34,301 bases of DNA from contig NZ_VORY01000029.1 in the NCBI RefSeq assembly GCF_007997295.1, positions 1 through 34,301 on the forward strand. The letters run 5' to 3'. Source of the stretch: Gillisia hiemivivida. GTDB lineage: Bacteria; Bacteroidota; Bacteroidia; Flavobacteriales; Flavobacteriaceae. The notes below the pieces were generated by a model. It was not told the origin of the DNA and ran no database searches. It worked only from the letters and a program-made list of their open reading frames with translations. Shown in pieces: positions 1 to 7,665 of the stretch (position 1 is its first letter; every line of letters starts with the position of its first letter). Position numbers and translations under genes: made by a program.

Positions 1-63
1 ATCAAAATGATCCACTAAGAATTGTGGCAATACAAGCTTAATTAAATCTAGGTAGTTATCCAA
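1..63 (-). CDS. Partial IS transposase-like protein, N-terminus (runs off the window)
   Basis: Only about 21 codons are visible, read leftward from a TTG at 63-61 and open to the window edge. The residues (xDNYLDLIKLVLPQFLVDHF) resemble, from memory, the N-terminal region of ISAon1-type transposases found in Bacteroidota. There is no ATG in frame. The frame stays open upstream of the TTG through GGT, AGA and AAA codons back to a TGA, so TTG is only the most likely start. An AGAGG lies one base upstream, which is too close for a good ribosome site. The assignment rests on a short stretch and could be wrong. Confidence 0.4.
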   Translation of the reverse strand, partial: MDNYLDLIKLVLPQFLVDHFD

Positions 64-136
64 ACCTCTTTTTTTGGCAAATATCGAACTACATTTTCAA
101 TTCACACACAACTTTTGAGATTGATCCAAAATAAAT

Positions 137-2896
137 CTATAGATTATTGAAGGTAATGGATGCATAATACTGCTGACCGATATGACCGGTACCAAAAGCA
201 GTGAAATATTCATTTCCTCCAATATTGGTAGCTCCCAGCTTAAAGGTAGATTTAATAGACGGTACTTTGTAATTTACTTGTGCGTCTACTACAGAAAATG
301 CAGGCACTGTCCCATCAGCAAAAGTCGATTGCCATAAATAGGTATCACTCCATCTATAATTCACATTGAAACCGAAGTTGGTAAATACCTCTGTATTTCC
401 GAAAGAAACCTTCACCTTATGGTTTGGCGTATTAAAGCTGGTTCGAAAATCTGGTGCAGAGGATTGATCGAAATCTTCCTTGGAATAGGTATAATTTCCA
501 TCAAGATCAAAATTCCCAAACACCTTTGTTCCCAGACCAATAGTTGCTCCGTACGACTTCACATCTGCTGAAGAATTGGTGTAAGTTTGGTAGGCCTTGA
601 AATCGCTTTGTTGTAATGCCAACAAAGAAAGAGCATTGTCTCCTACCTCGCCATAAAAAGGCACTAATACGGTTTCATTAGAAATGAAATCCTGGTAGGT
701 ATTGTAATAGGCATTTAAGTCTATGATCACTTTTCCAGTTCTTCCACGGTATCCAACTTCAAAAGCAGTTACTTGTTCTGGCTTCACAATTTCTACATCA
801 GATTTTGCAGGTGCTCCTGTTAACACAGAATTCAAAGAAAAAGAATTTTCATAAGCTGCTCTACCAACAACAGTAGCCGTTGGGCTACCAGTGGCCGCTG
901 CTCCAACTCCGCTTAACGTAAAGGTTCTAACATCTCGATCCAAATTAGATTCGGCAGAACCTACCAATATTGCTCTTCCGGCATCCAGGCCTATAAATAG
1001 ATCCTGAGTAGTTGGATATCTAAATCCTGTTTGCACCGAGGCTCTAAAATTATGAGATCTATCGGCCCCTGCGGTATAACCTGCAGAAAGTCTTGGAGAG
1101 AAGTTTCCATCAAATAATTCGGATTTATCATATCTAATAGATCCTGTTAACTTCAATCTCTCTTCCAATAATTTTTTCTGAATTTGGGTATAAACACCAT
1201 ATTCTGAATATTTAATTGGCCCGTCTGAATCTGTAAATATTGTTCCAGATGAATTTAGCTTATATTGCCTGTATGATCCTCCAACCTGGATATCGGCAAA
1301 ATCTTGAGTAATATGAGAAAAATTATAATTTGCATCTGCATGTCTTAATTGAGTTGCGTCTTGAAATTTAGATCCCGTTGCAAGATTTGGATCACTAATA
1401 ACCTGATTAAAAGCATTCTGAAATTCTACAGTACCCGGAACCAATCTACCTGTGTCTGCAGTTTGTCTCGCAAATCCATGCGCTTGTTCTTCAGGAAGGC
1501 CTTGACCCCTTGCCCCTAAAAATGCTCCTGCATATTGCCCAAACCATTGCTGATCTGATTTCCAAAGTCTATTTATATTGATCGCTGTAAAACGGGTGTC
1601 ATAGGAATCACCGGCATCTTCATCGGTTATATAACCTCTAACAAAGAAATTATCATTCCCGACTTCAATCTTATGTTGTTGCAAAAAGAAATCATTTAAA
1701 GCATATCTATTTGCTCCTTGGTAGATTGTAGAACCAATTCCCACTTTTCCCAAATAGCTTATTTCAAAATCATCGGCAAAAGGTCTATAGTGCAGCGCTG
1801 CATCAAATTTTATACTTTCTGCATTATAATCGGTAAGACTTGGTTCTGCATATCCAGTTCTACTTACATTTTCACTAGGCAATAAGGCTACAGCTTCCGC
1901 GGGAATTAAGCCCGCAGCGGCTAAGGATTGACCAACTCCTCTAATATTTGCGCTAACTTCATCCCCATAAACATTCAACCCATCATAATTAGGGTCGGCT
2001 CTGGTATTTCCAGGACTTAAAACATCTACTTCGCTTACGGCAAACCAATCGGTTCCTTTTAGATAGGAGAAATTAGCTTTAGCTGCAAATTTATCAGAAA
2101 ATTTATGAGCAACTCTTACACCAAGATCATAAACAGGGTTGGTGCCAGCTGCATCTTGCGAGGTTATTCCTTGTTTATAATAAGCACTAATTCCTGGAAA
2201 ATCAAACGGATTCTTACTAGTCATAAATAAGATCCCATTAAAAGCATTTGCTCCATATAGAGCAGAGGATGCTCCAGGAAGTAATTCTATACTATTTACA
2301 TCCAGCTCTGTCATCCCTAGCAAATTACCAAGAACAAAATTCAAGGCGGGAGAGGAATTATCCATTCCGTCTACCAATTGCACGAACCTGGTATTGGCAA
2401 AAGTTGCAAAACCACGTGTATTTACAGATTGAAAGGTTAAACTACTTGTATTCACATCTACCCCTTTAAGGTTTTCAAGTCCCGCATAGAAAGTAGCGGC
2501 AGTGGTATTTTTGATATCCTTAATTCCGAAACGCTCAACGGTAACTGGAGATTCAAAAATCCTTTCTGGAGTTCTAGAAGCCGAAACCACTATCTCGTCT
2601 AAAGCATCTCCTTCTAATAATGTAACGTTTACAACCTGGTTATTGGAAGTAATAGAAACCGACTGCGTTTCATATCCAACATTACTAATTTGTAGATTAA
2701 ATGGAGGGGTTTGGGAGACAGTAAGAATAAAGTCTCCATTAAGATCTGAAACCGTTCCTTGGGAAAGTTCAGGAACCGATATGTTGGCTCCCATAAACGG
2801 GGCATTATTATTATCTACAATTCGTCCCGTAACCGTAGTCTGGGCGTGAGTGATAAGACAACATAAAAAAATAAAAAAAATAAGTGATTTTTTCAT
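137..2896 (-). CDS. TonB-dependent outer-membrane receptor with carboxypeptidase-regulatory-like N-domain
   Basis: Outer-membrane beta-barrel transporter of unknown substrate, powered by TonB/ExbBD. I place the start at the ATG at 2896-2894 because a classic signal peptide begins there (MKKSLIFFIFLCCLITHAQ). A longer reading from 2926 would put ten polar residues in front of it. Mature order: a CarboxypepD_reg-like beta-sandwich (about residues 20-105), a TonB-box-like segment (DEIVVSASRTPERI), a plug domain (about 110-230), then a long barrel ending in an aromatic-rich strand (YYASITFNNL). At 919 residues it has the usual length. No SusD-like partner is adjacent, so it is not an obvious glycan SusCD pair. 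The upstream neighbour is the truncated glmS copy. A 15-bp inverted repeat overlaps the start codon. The family is certain; the substrate cannot be read from the sequence. Confidence 0.93.
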   Translation of the reverse strand: MKKSLIFFIFLCCLITHAQTTVTGRIVDNNNAPFMGANISVPELSQGTVSDLNGDFILTVSQTPPFNLQISNVGYETQSVSITSNNQVVNVTLLEGDALDEIVVSASRTPERIFESPVTVERFGIKDIKNTTAATFYAGLENLKGVDVNTSSLTFQSVNTRGFATFANTRFVQLVDGMDNSSPALNFVLGNLLGMTELDVNSIELLPGASSALYGANAFNGILFMTSKNPFDFPGISAYYKQGITSQDAAGTNPVYDLGVRVAHKFSDKFAAKANFSYLKGTDWFAVSEVDVLSPGNTRADPNYDGLNVYGDEVSANIRGVGQSLAAAGLIPAEAVALLPSENVSRTGYAEPSLTDYNAESIKFDAALHYRPFADDFEISYLGKVGIGSTIYQGANRYALNDFFLQQHKIEVGNDNFFVRGYITDEDAGDSYDTRFTAININRLWKSDQQWFGQYAGAFLGARGQGLPEEQAHGFARQTADTGRLVPGTVEFQNAFNQVISDPNLATGSKFQDATQLRHADANYNFSHITQDFADIQVGGSYRQYKLNSSGTIFTDSDGPIKYSEYGVYTQIQKKLLEERLKLTGSIRYDKSELFDGNFSPRLSAGYTAGADRSHNFRASVQTGFRYPTTQDLFIGLDAGRAILVGSAESNLDRDVRTFTLSGVGAAATGSPTATVVGRAAYENSFSLNSVLTGAPAKSDVEIVKPEQVTAFEVGYRGRTGKVIIDLNAYYNTYQDFISNETVLVPFYGEVGDNALSLLALQQSDFKAYQTYTNSSADVKSYGATIGLGTKVFGNFDLDGNYTYSKEDFDQSSAPDFRTSFNTPNHKVKVSFGNTEVFTNFGFNVNYRWSDTYLWQSTFADGTVPAFSVVDAQVNYKVPSIKSTFKLGATNIGGNEYFTAFGTGHIGQQYYASITFNNL

Positions 2897-2958
2897 ATTC
2901 TGATTTTGAGTTGGTTTACTTAACAATTTAGCTAAATAAACCTCTCAAAATCAGAATA
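2896..2958 (-). promoter_or_regulatory. 15-bp perfect inverted repeat overlapping the receptor start codon
   Basis: Arms at 2944-2958 and 2896-2910 are perfect reverse complements (ctcaaaatcagaata) separated by 33 nt. On the minus-strand mRNA the 3' arm ends with the A of the receptor's ATG, so a transcript starting upstream of 2958 could fold and cover the initiation region. Whether it acts as RNA, as an operator or not at all is unknown. Confidence 0.5.
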
Positions 2959-2962
2959 CAAT

Positions 2963-2986
2963 AAAAACCTATTAACAGGATGTTAA
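2963..2986 (-). terminator. Weak terminator-like hairpin after the truncated glmS copy
   Basis: The 6-bp stem ttaaca/tgttaa (2972-2977 and 2981-2986) with a 3-nt loop is followed on the minus strand by a short U run (A5 at 2963-2967). It lies directly after the stop of the glmS fragment and before the receptor gene. The stem is short and AT-rich, so function is doubtful. Confidence 0.3.
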
Positions 2987-3232
2987 CTATTCGACAGTTA
3001 CTGATTTGGCCAAGTTTCTTGGTTGATCTACATTTTCACCAAGCATCACTGCAATATGATAAGACAGCAGCTGCATTGGAATGGTAGTTAACAAGGGAGT
3101 TAAAGACTCTATGGTATCTGGCACTTCAATTACATAATCTGCAAGTTCCTTTACTTCTGTATCACCTTCTGTAACAATTCCAATAATCTTTCCTTTTCTG
3201 GATTTTATCTCTTATATATTACTTACAACCTT
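2987..3232 (-). pseudogene. glmS: Truncated, divergent second copy of the glmS 3' end (last 82 codons)
   Basis: This stretch encodes residues equivalent to 536-616 of the intact GlmS at 5812-7662 and ends in the same LAKSVTVE tail, but with a TAG stop. Codon-by-codon comparison by eye gives about 38 differences in 246 nt (near 85% identity). Nearly all are synonymous: only Asp-Lys to Gly-Glu before NVDQPRNL, and one Gln codon turned to TAA at about 3212-3214. Homology stops abruptly at 3232/3233, where the intact copy continues and this one becomes unrelated AT-rich DNA. There is no start codon, so it cannot make GlmS. The pattern indicates a glmS tail that diverged under selection and became a by-stander at an insertion boundary. 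Confidence 0.92.
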
Positions 3233-3579
3233 ACATCCACCATAATTAAAATATAATTTAATTCGAAAAATTTTATGCTTCGAATGATTTTTTTAAGAAA
3301 AATTCTATAAATAAATAAATAGATAAAATTGCTAGTAGCCCTAAAACATAAACCTTATGCCTATTGAAATATATGATTTATCAATTAATATGTTAAATTA
3401 ATAAATAGGCTAACAAGGGATGGGGTATGATTAATCTCACCTTTTAACAAAAATTTTGGGTTTAATGATGGCTTAATCCCGCCAAGGTCGAACTATGTGA
3501 AAATGAAAAACGACATTAAATAATAGAGTAATCGTGTTCTATAATCAAAAAAATAGAAACTAATCAAAATTATATAAAA
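3233..3579. other. AT-rich left part of the island, no gene seen
   Basis: No open frame of useful length, no RNA gene and no clear TAnnTTTG promoter were found in these 347 bases. The stretch is very AT-rich and shows no recognisable integrase or transposase remnant. It joins the glmS fragment to the broken lipoprotein gene. Confidence 0.5.
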
Positions 3580-4064
3580 ATGACAAAATCAATTTACTAA
3601 AAACTTTATTTTTATTTAGCTTAATATTCACTGTTATTTCTTGTAGTGATGACAATACTGATAACATTGAAATTAAAGCTGATAATCCTACCTTTACGTT
3701 CTCAAGAGATGTAGAATTATCAACTTTAAAAAATGAAAAATCTGTAAGCTAGGGAATAGGACAAATCACAGTAAGCCTAGACGAATCTACAGAGGAAGTT
3801 GTCGATTATGAGATAAGCCAAAACTTATTAGATGCGGCAGGAATAACACTGGAAGATTTTGATAATCTTTTAGAAGAAGACAAAGAGAGAATCGCCACGA
3901 TGAAAGGTGAACCTTTTGATTGTATCTCAGGTTGCAACTCATCGTTCACTGATAACAATGGAGATAAGATAAGTGGAAGAGGAGCTTGTAAGGGAAACTG
4001 CTGGGTTGATACTGCGGTAAGTGTTCTTGAAGCAGTAGCGACAATTGCTGAAAAACTTACATAG
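3580..4064 (+). pseudogene. Broken lipoprotein gene with a twin CX3C cysteine-rich C-terminus
   Basis: The ATG at 3580 runs into TAA after six codons. Adding one A to the AAAA run at 3585-3588 restores a frame that reads a lipoprotein signal (KINLLKTLFLFSLIFTVISC, lipobox VISC), an acidic linker, and then a second lesion, TAG at 3750-3752. Beyond it 103 more residues read cleanly to TAG at 4062-4064. They include an acidic helix-like stretch and a compact segment with two CX3C pairs (CISGC and CKGNC, 17 residues apart) around an EF-hand-like loop (TDNNGDKISG), followed by a hydrophobic helix. A 54-residue peptide could still start at the ATG at 3900. A strong terminator follows. I do not recognise the family. 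Both lesions could be real decay or assembly errors; two in one short gene favour decay. Confidence 0.7.
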
Positions 4065-4083
4065 AGGTACTTTCAAAATTTCT

Positions 4084-4124
4084 AAAGATACAGAGATTGT
4101 AAAACGTCTCTGTATCTTTTTTTT
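4084..4124 (+). terminator. Strong rho-independent terminator after the lipoprotein pseudogene
   Basis: A 13-bp perfect stem (aaagatacagaga at 4084-4096, its complement at 4107-4119) with a 10-nt loop runs into eight T residues (4117-4124). It lies 20 nt after the stop. Its integrity contrasts with the broken gene it serves and marks the lipoprotein as a separate transcription unit. Confidence 0.85.
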
Positions 4125-4213
4125 AGCTTAAGATTTACGAATACAAGTTAAATTTTAACATTCTAGCTATAATAGAATATTTATAATCAGCTCTTATTTG
4201 ATAAGGGACACAG

Positions 4214-4245
4214 ATTGCGAATTTACCCTAAATCTAATATTTTTG
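4214..4245 (+). promoter_or_regulatory. Bacteroidota-type promoter for the 4328 gene
   Basis: ATTG (4214-4217), a 20-nt spacer and TATTTTTG (4238-4245) fit the TTG-N17-23-TAnnTTTG consensus known for Bacteroidota sigma factors. It lies about 80 nt before the ATG at 4328, in the intergenic space after the terminator. Together they suggest the 4328 gene had its own promoter. Confidence 0.5.
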
Positions 4246-4327
4246 AAAACTGTAATAAATGTTAATTTAATTATACTTAATTGGTTTAAGTAAAATAAAA
4301 TCCTCGTACTATTTAGACTCTTATTTA

Positions 4328-5416
4328 ATGAAAAATATATTCTTCTTCTTAAGCTTGCTCCTTACTTTTACAACCTATTGCCAAACGACAAAAAAAGTTT
4401 TAATTGATAGAAATACTCTTGAACCAATAGACGCAGCACACATATATTTATCAAATAAATATAAAACAGGAACTGTCAGCAATGAGGATGGTGTATTTAT
4501 TTTGAAAAAAATAAAGCAAGAGGATACTTTACAGATAACACACCTAAATTATTTTCCCTTAAAATTAAAGTTTTCAGAGTTAGAAAAGGACACTATTAGA
4601 ATGGACCCTATCACTGAGGATCTTTTAGAGGTTACTATTTTTAGCGAATCTGCGGAATCCATTCTAATTAAAACTTTAGACCTACTGGAGGAAAACCACG
4701 CGGTAGAGCCCGTGCTATATCAAGTTTTTATAAGGTCTCTTGAATATGAAAAGGACAAATCCCAACTTCATGTTTTTGGCGAGTACATATTCAATATTTA
4801 TCAAACAAGAAGTCATAATTCAAAATTGCAACTTTCCAATTTCAGGGTAAAACCATTTTCTGAGCTTGGGAAAGAATATTTTAAAAAGATGAGGTTTATG
4901 AGTGCGACTAAAATTCATTCTGACAATATATTCAAGTATAAAGAGGATATATTTAAAGAATGAAAACTGAAAAATTATAATATCTCTTTTAAAGAAAGTG
5001 TACCTGGCTCACAGGATTTGTTTATTGAATGTATAAGTAAAGAGGATGGTTCAAAGTATTTTTTCCGAATTGACAAGAAATCTTATGGAATTAAAAAATA
5101 TATTAGCCAGAGCAGAAGTGGCACAAATAAAAAAGAAATCACTTTCAAAGAAATTGAAGGAAAATATTATCTCGACTACTCAAAATTAGATTTTGTTAGT
5201 TCTTATAGTCCAACTGAAATTACAACTACGGAAGCTGTTTACAATATTGTTGATACAAATAATTTCGATAGTAAGCTTTATAAGCATACTAATATTAATG
5301 TAGAACCAATAAAACGATACGGTCAAGACTGGTCTGATACTTTTTGGGAAGACTATAATTATTTGCCCATTCCAGCATGGACAGAAGATTTAATGAAGGA
5401 AGAAAATGCTAAATAA
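4328..5416 (+). pseudogene. Secreted carboxypeptidase-regulatory-like domain protein, interrupted by one in-frame TGA
   Basis: A signal peptide (MKNIFFFLSLLLTFTTYCQ) is followed by a CarboxypepD_reg-like beta-sandwich (about residues 20-100, with GTVSNEDGVFIL typical of the fold) and a long alpha/beta region without a recognised domain. Translation stops at TGA 4961-4963 after 211 codons. The same frame continues open for 150 more codons to 5416, with no indel needed. A single substitution (for example TGG to TGA) therefore splits a protein of about 362 residues. Proteins of this layout occur widely in Bacteroidota and have no defined role. The 211-residue N-terminal part could still be made and exported. 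It sits between two other damaged genes in the glmS-flanked island. Confidence 0.8.
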
Positions 5417-5513
5417 TTAATTTCTGGATAAAAAGTTTAATTTGCGAAGATCTTATTCATCAACCTACTACTTTAAATAAAAACTAACTCATTTGGAAGT
5501 ATGTTCAAACTGA

Positions 5514-5712
5514 GCTTTAGAAGTTAAATTTAACAAGAACGGTCTTCAGCATTACAAACTCTTAGAAATAATCATATTATTAATAAAGTCCTGGAGTCTG
5601 AGGAAAAGAAAATTATCCAGATTTATGGGAAAGCTCAGTGAAGTTTATTTGGACCGGTTTTCGGGATGATGGATTTGAATTTACCAAAGATGAGATGTTC
5701 AATTTATTCTAA
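5514..5712 (+). pseudogene. Degraded gene remnant, frameshifted at least twice
   Basis: Protein-like segments can be read in successive frames: LEVKFNKNGLQHYKLLE from about 5517, then NNHIINKVLESEEKK, then NYPDLWESSVKFIWTGF and DDGFEFTKDEMFNLF, ending at TAA 5710-5712. The second join needs one extra A in the AAAA run near 5608-5612. The last segment is open for 36 codons (5602-5709). The residue composition looks like a true C-terminus, but I do not recognise the family. There is no start codon in any segment. The alternative is chance open sequence. Confidence 0.4.
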
Positions 5713-5756
5713 TATATTTCTCAACTTTTTAATCAAAGGGATAATATGTTACCAAT

Positions 5757-5789
5757 AAAAAAATCCCTGAAAATTTTCATTTCAGGGAT
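5757..5789 (-). terminator. Rho-independent terminator of the glmS operon
   Basis: A perfect 10-bp stem (atccctgaaa at 5763-5772 and its complement at 5780-5789) with a 7-nt loop is followed on the minus strand by a U run (A run 5757-5763). It lies 22 nt after the glmS stop. No equivalent hairpin follows the glmS fragment at 2987, so this terminator came with the right-hand copy. Confidence 0.88.
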
Positions 5790-5811
5790 CTATATTTTTT
5801 AGATTTAAAAT

Positions 5812-7662
5812 TTATTCTACTGTAACAGACTTCGCTAAATTCCTTGGCTGATCTACATTTTTATCAAGCATAACTGCTATATGATAAGACAATAACTGCA
5901 TTGGAATAGTTGTTAATAAAGGCGTTAAGGATTCAATAGTATCCGGCACTTCAATCACGTAATCTGCAAGTTCCTTCACTTCTGTATCTCCTTCTGTAAC
6001 AATACCAATAATCTTACCTTTTCTAGATTTTATCTCTTGAATATTGCTTACAACCTTATCGTAATGCCCCATTTTAGTAGCTATTACTACAACGGGCATT
6101 TGTTCATCAATTAAAGCGATAGGTCCGTGTTTCATTTCGGCTGCAGGGTATCCTTCTGCATGAATATAAGAGATCTCTTTTAACTTTAAAGCGCCTTCTA
6201 AAGCAACTGGGAAATTATATCCTCTTCCTAAGTAAAGACAGTTAGAAACATCTTTATATTTGAAAGCGATCTCCTTAATGTGCTCATTCGTAGTCTCTAA
6301 AACCTTCGCGATCTTAGCAGGAATAGCTTCCAATTGCTGTAAATGATGTCTAAAATCTGAATCAGAAATCGTACCTCTATATTTAGCTAATTTTAAAGCC
6401 ATTAAAGTAAGCACAGTGATTTGAGTGGTAAAGGCTTTTGTTGAAGCAACCCCTATTTCTGGACCCGCATGTGTATATGCTCCTGCATGAGTTTCTCTAG
6501 ATATTGAGGAACCTACAACATTACAAACTCCAAACACAAACGCTCCCTTTTCTTTAGCAAGTTTTATAGCAGCCATAGTATCTGCTGTTTCACCACTTTG
6601 CGAAATCGCGATCACTACGTCATTTTCATAAATAACTGGATTCCTATATCTAAATTCTGAAGCATATTCCACTTCTACAGGAATTCTAGCAAGATCTTCG
6701 AAAATATATTCTGCAACCAAACCTGCATGCCAAGAAGTTCCACATGCAACAATCAAAATTCTTTTAGCTTTTGCAATGCGCTCGATATTATCGTCTACTC
6801 CAGCCATTCTAATAATGCCTTCATCTACCAACATTCGCCCTCTATAAGTGTCTGTTATAGCGCTAGGCTGCTCATAGATTTCTTTCAGCATAAAGTGATC
6901 ATAACCTCCTTTTTCGATCTGCTCTAAATTCAGTTGCAATTCTTGAACATAAGGATCTACTAAAGTATCATCGTGTATTTTTCTAACTTTGATTTCTTTA
7001 CCAAGTCTTACTACCGCCATTTCTCCATCCTCAAGATAAATAGCATTATTGGTGAACTCAATAAATGGTGAAGCATCTGATGCTATAAAGAATTCATTTT
7101 CTCCAATTCCAATTGCTAATGGGCTCCCTAATCTTGCAACAACTAATTCGTTTTGTTTTCTTTTATCAAAAACCGTGATCGCGTATGCTCCGATAGTTTG
7201 ATTCAAAGCTATCTGGACAGCCTTTCCTAACTTCACATCTTCATTGATCATAACATCTTCAATAAGGTTTACCAATACTTCTGTATCTGTATCAGATTGA
7301 AAAGTGTAACCCCTTTTTATTAATTCTTTCTTAAGAGAAGAGTAATTTTCTATAATCCCGTTGTGGATTATCACAAGATTTCCTGAATTAGAATAATGTG
7401 GGTGTGAATTTACATCATTTGGAACACCATGTGTTGCCCAACGTGTATGCCCTATTCCTACATTTCCAGCTTTGGATGTAGTACCGTTAAATTTAGCTTC
7501 TAGGTCAGCTACTTTTCCTTTGGTTTTACAAAGATTTAACTCTTTTCCATCAAACAATGCAATTCCAGCACTATCATAACCTCTATACTCTAATCTATGC
7601 AATCCTTTTATTACTATAGGATAAGCTTCTCTATGCCCTATATAACCTACAATTCCACACAT
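5812..7662 (-). CDS. glmS: Glutamine--fructose-6-phosphate aminotransferase (isomerizing)
   Basis: Makes glucosamine-6-phosphate from fructose-6-phosphate and glutamine, the entry step to UDP-GlcNAc for peptidoglycan and LPS. At 616 residues it is full length. The N-terminal glutaminase domain begins MCGIVGYIGH with Cys2 as nucleophile and contains HTRWATHG. Two SIS isomerase domains follow (about 290-420 and 460-600), with CGTSWHAG and SQSGETADT, and the canonical tail LAKSVTVE. It is the last gene of an operon, 3 nt behind the DUF4270 gene. Its final 82 codons are duplicated in divergent form at 2987-3232, so this 3' end may have been supplied by an incoming element. I saw no glmS ribozyme-like leader, as expected since only 3 nt separate it from the previous gene. 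Confidence 0.97.
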   Translation of the reverse strand: MCGIVGYIGHREAYPIVIKGLHRLEYRGYDSAGIALFDGKELNLCKTKGKVADLEAKFNGTTSKAGNVGIGHTRWATHGVPNDVNSHPHYSNSGNLVIIHNGIIENYSSLKKELIKRGYTFQSDTDTEVLVNLIEDVMINEDVKLGKAVQIALNQTIGAYAITVFDKRKQNELVVARLGSPLAIGIGENEFFIASDASPFIEFTNNAIYLEDGEMAVVRLGKEIKVRKIHDDTLVDPYVQELQLNLEQIEKGGYDHFMLKEIYEQPSAITDTYRGRMLVDEGIIRMAGVDDNIERIAKAKRILIVACGTSWHAGLVAEYIFEDLARIPVEVEYASEFRYRNPVIYENDVVIAISQSGETADTMAAIKLAKEKGAFVFGVCNVVGSSISRETHAGAYTHAGPEIGVASTKAFTTQITVLTLMALKLAKYRGTISDSDFRHHLQQLEAIPAKIAKVLETTNEHIKEIAFKYKDVSNCLYLGRGYNFPVALEGALKLKEISYIHAEGYPAAEMKHGPIALIDEQMPVVVIATKMGHYDKVVSNIQEIKSRKGKIIGIVTEGDTEVKELADYVIEVPDTIESLTPLLTTIPMQLLSYHIAVMLDKNVDQPRNLAKSVTVE

Positions 7663-7665
7663 AAT

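Noticed and set aside
137-2896. SusC of a SusCD glycan uptake system
   Set aside because: No SusD-like lipoprotein or glycoside hydrolase lies next to it; the flanks are an IS-like start and the glmS fragment.
2896-2958. Invertible (phase-variable) promoter as in Bacteroides surface genes
   Set aside because: The spacer between the repeats is only 33 nt and one arm includes the start codon, so inversion would not simply flip a promoter. No invertase gene is nearby.
3750-4963. Programmed readthrough or reassignment of TAG and TGA
   Set aside because: The two interrupted genes use different stops, one also has a frameshift, and intact genes in the window end in normal stops. Decay explains all of it.
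2987-5811. Tn7-like transposon at its standard site
   Set aside because: Tn7 inserts downstream of glmS without copying its end. No Tns-like gene is visible, and no Tn7 end repeats were recognised at the borders.
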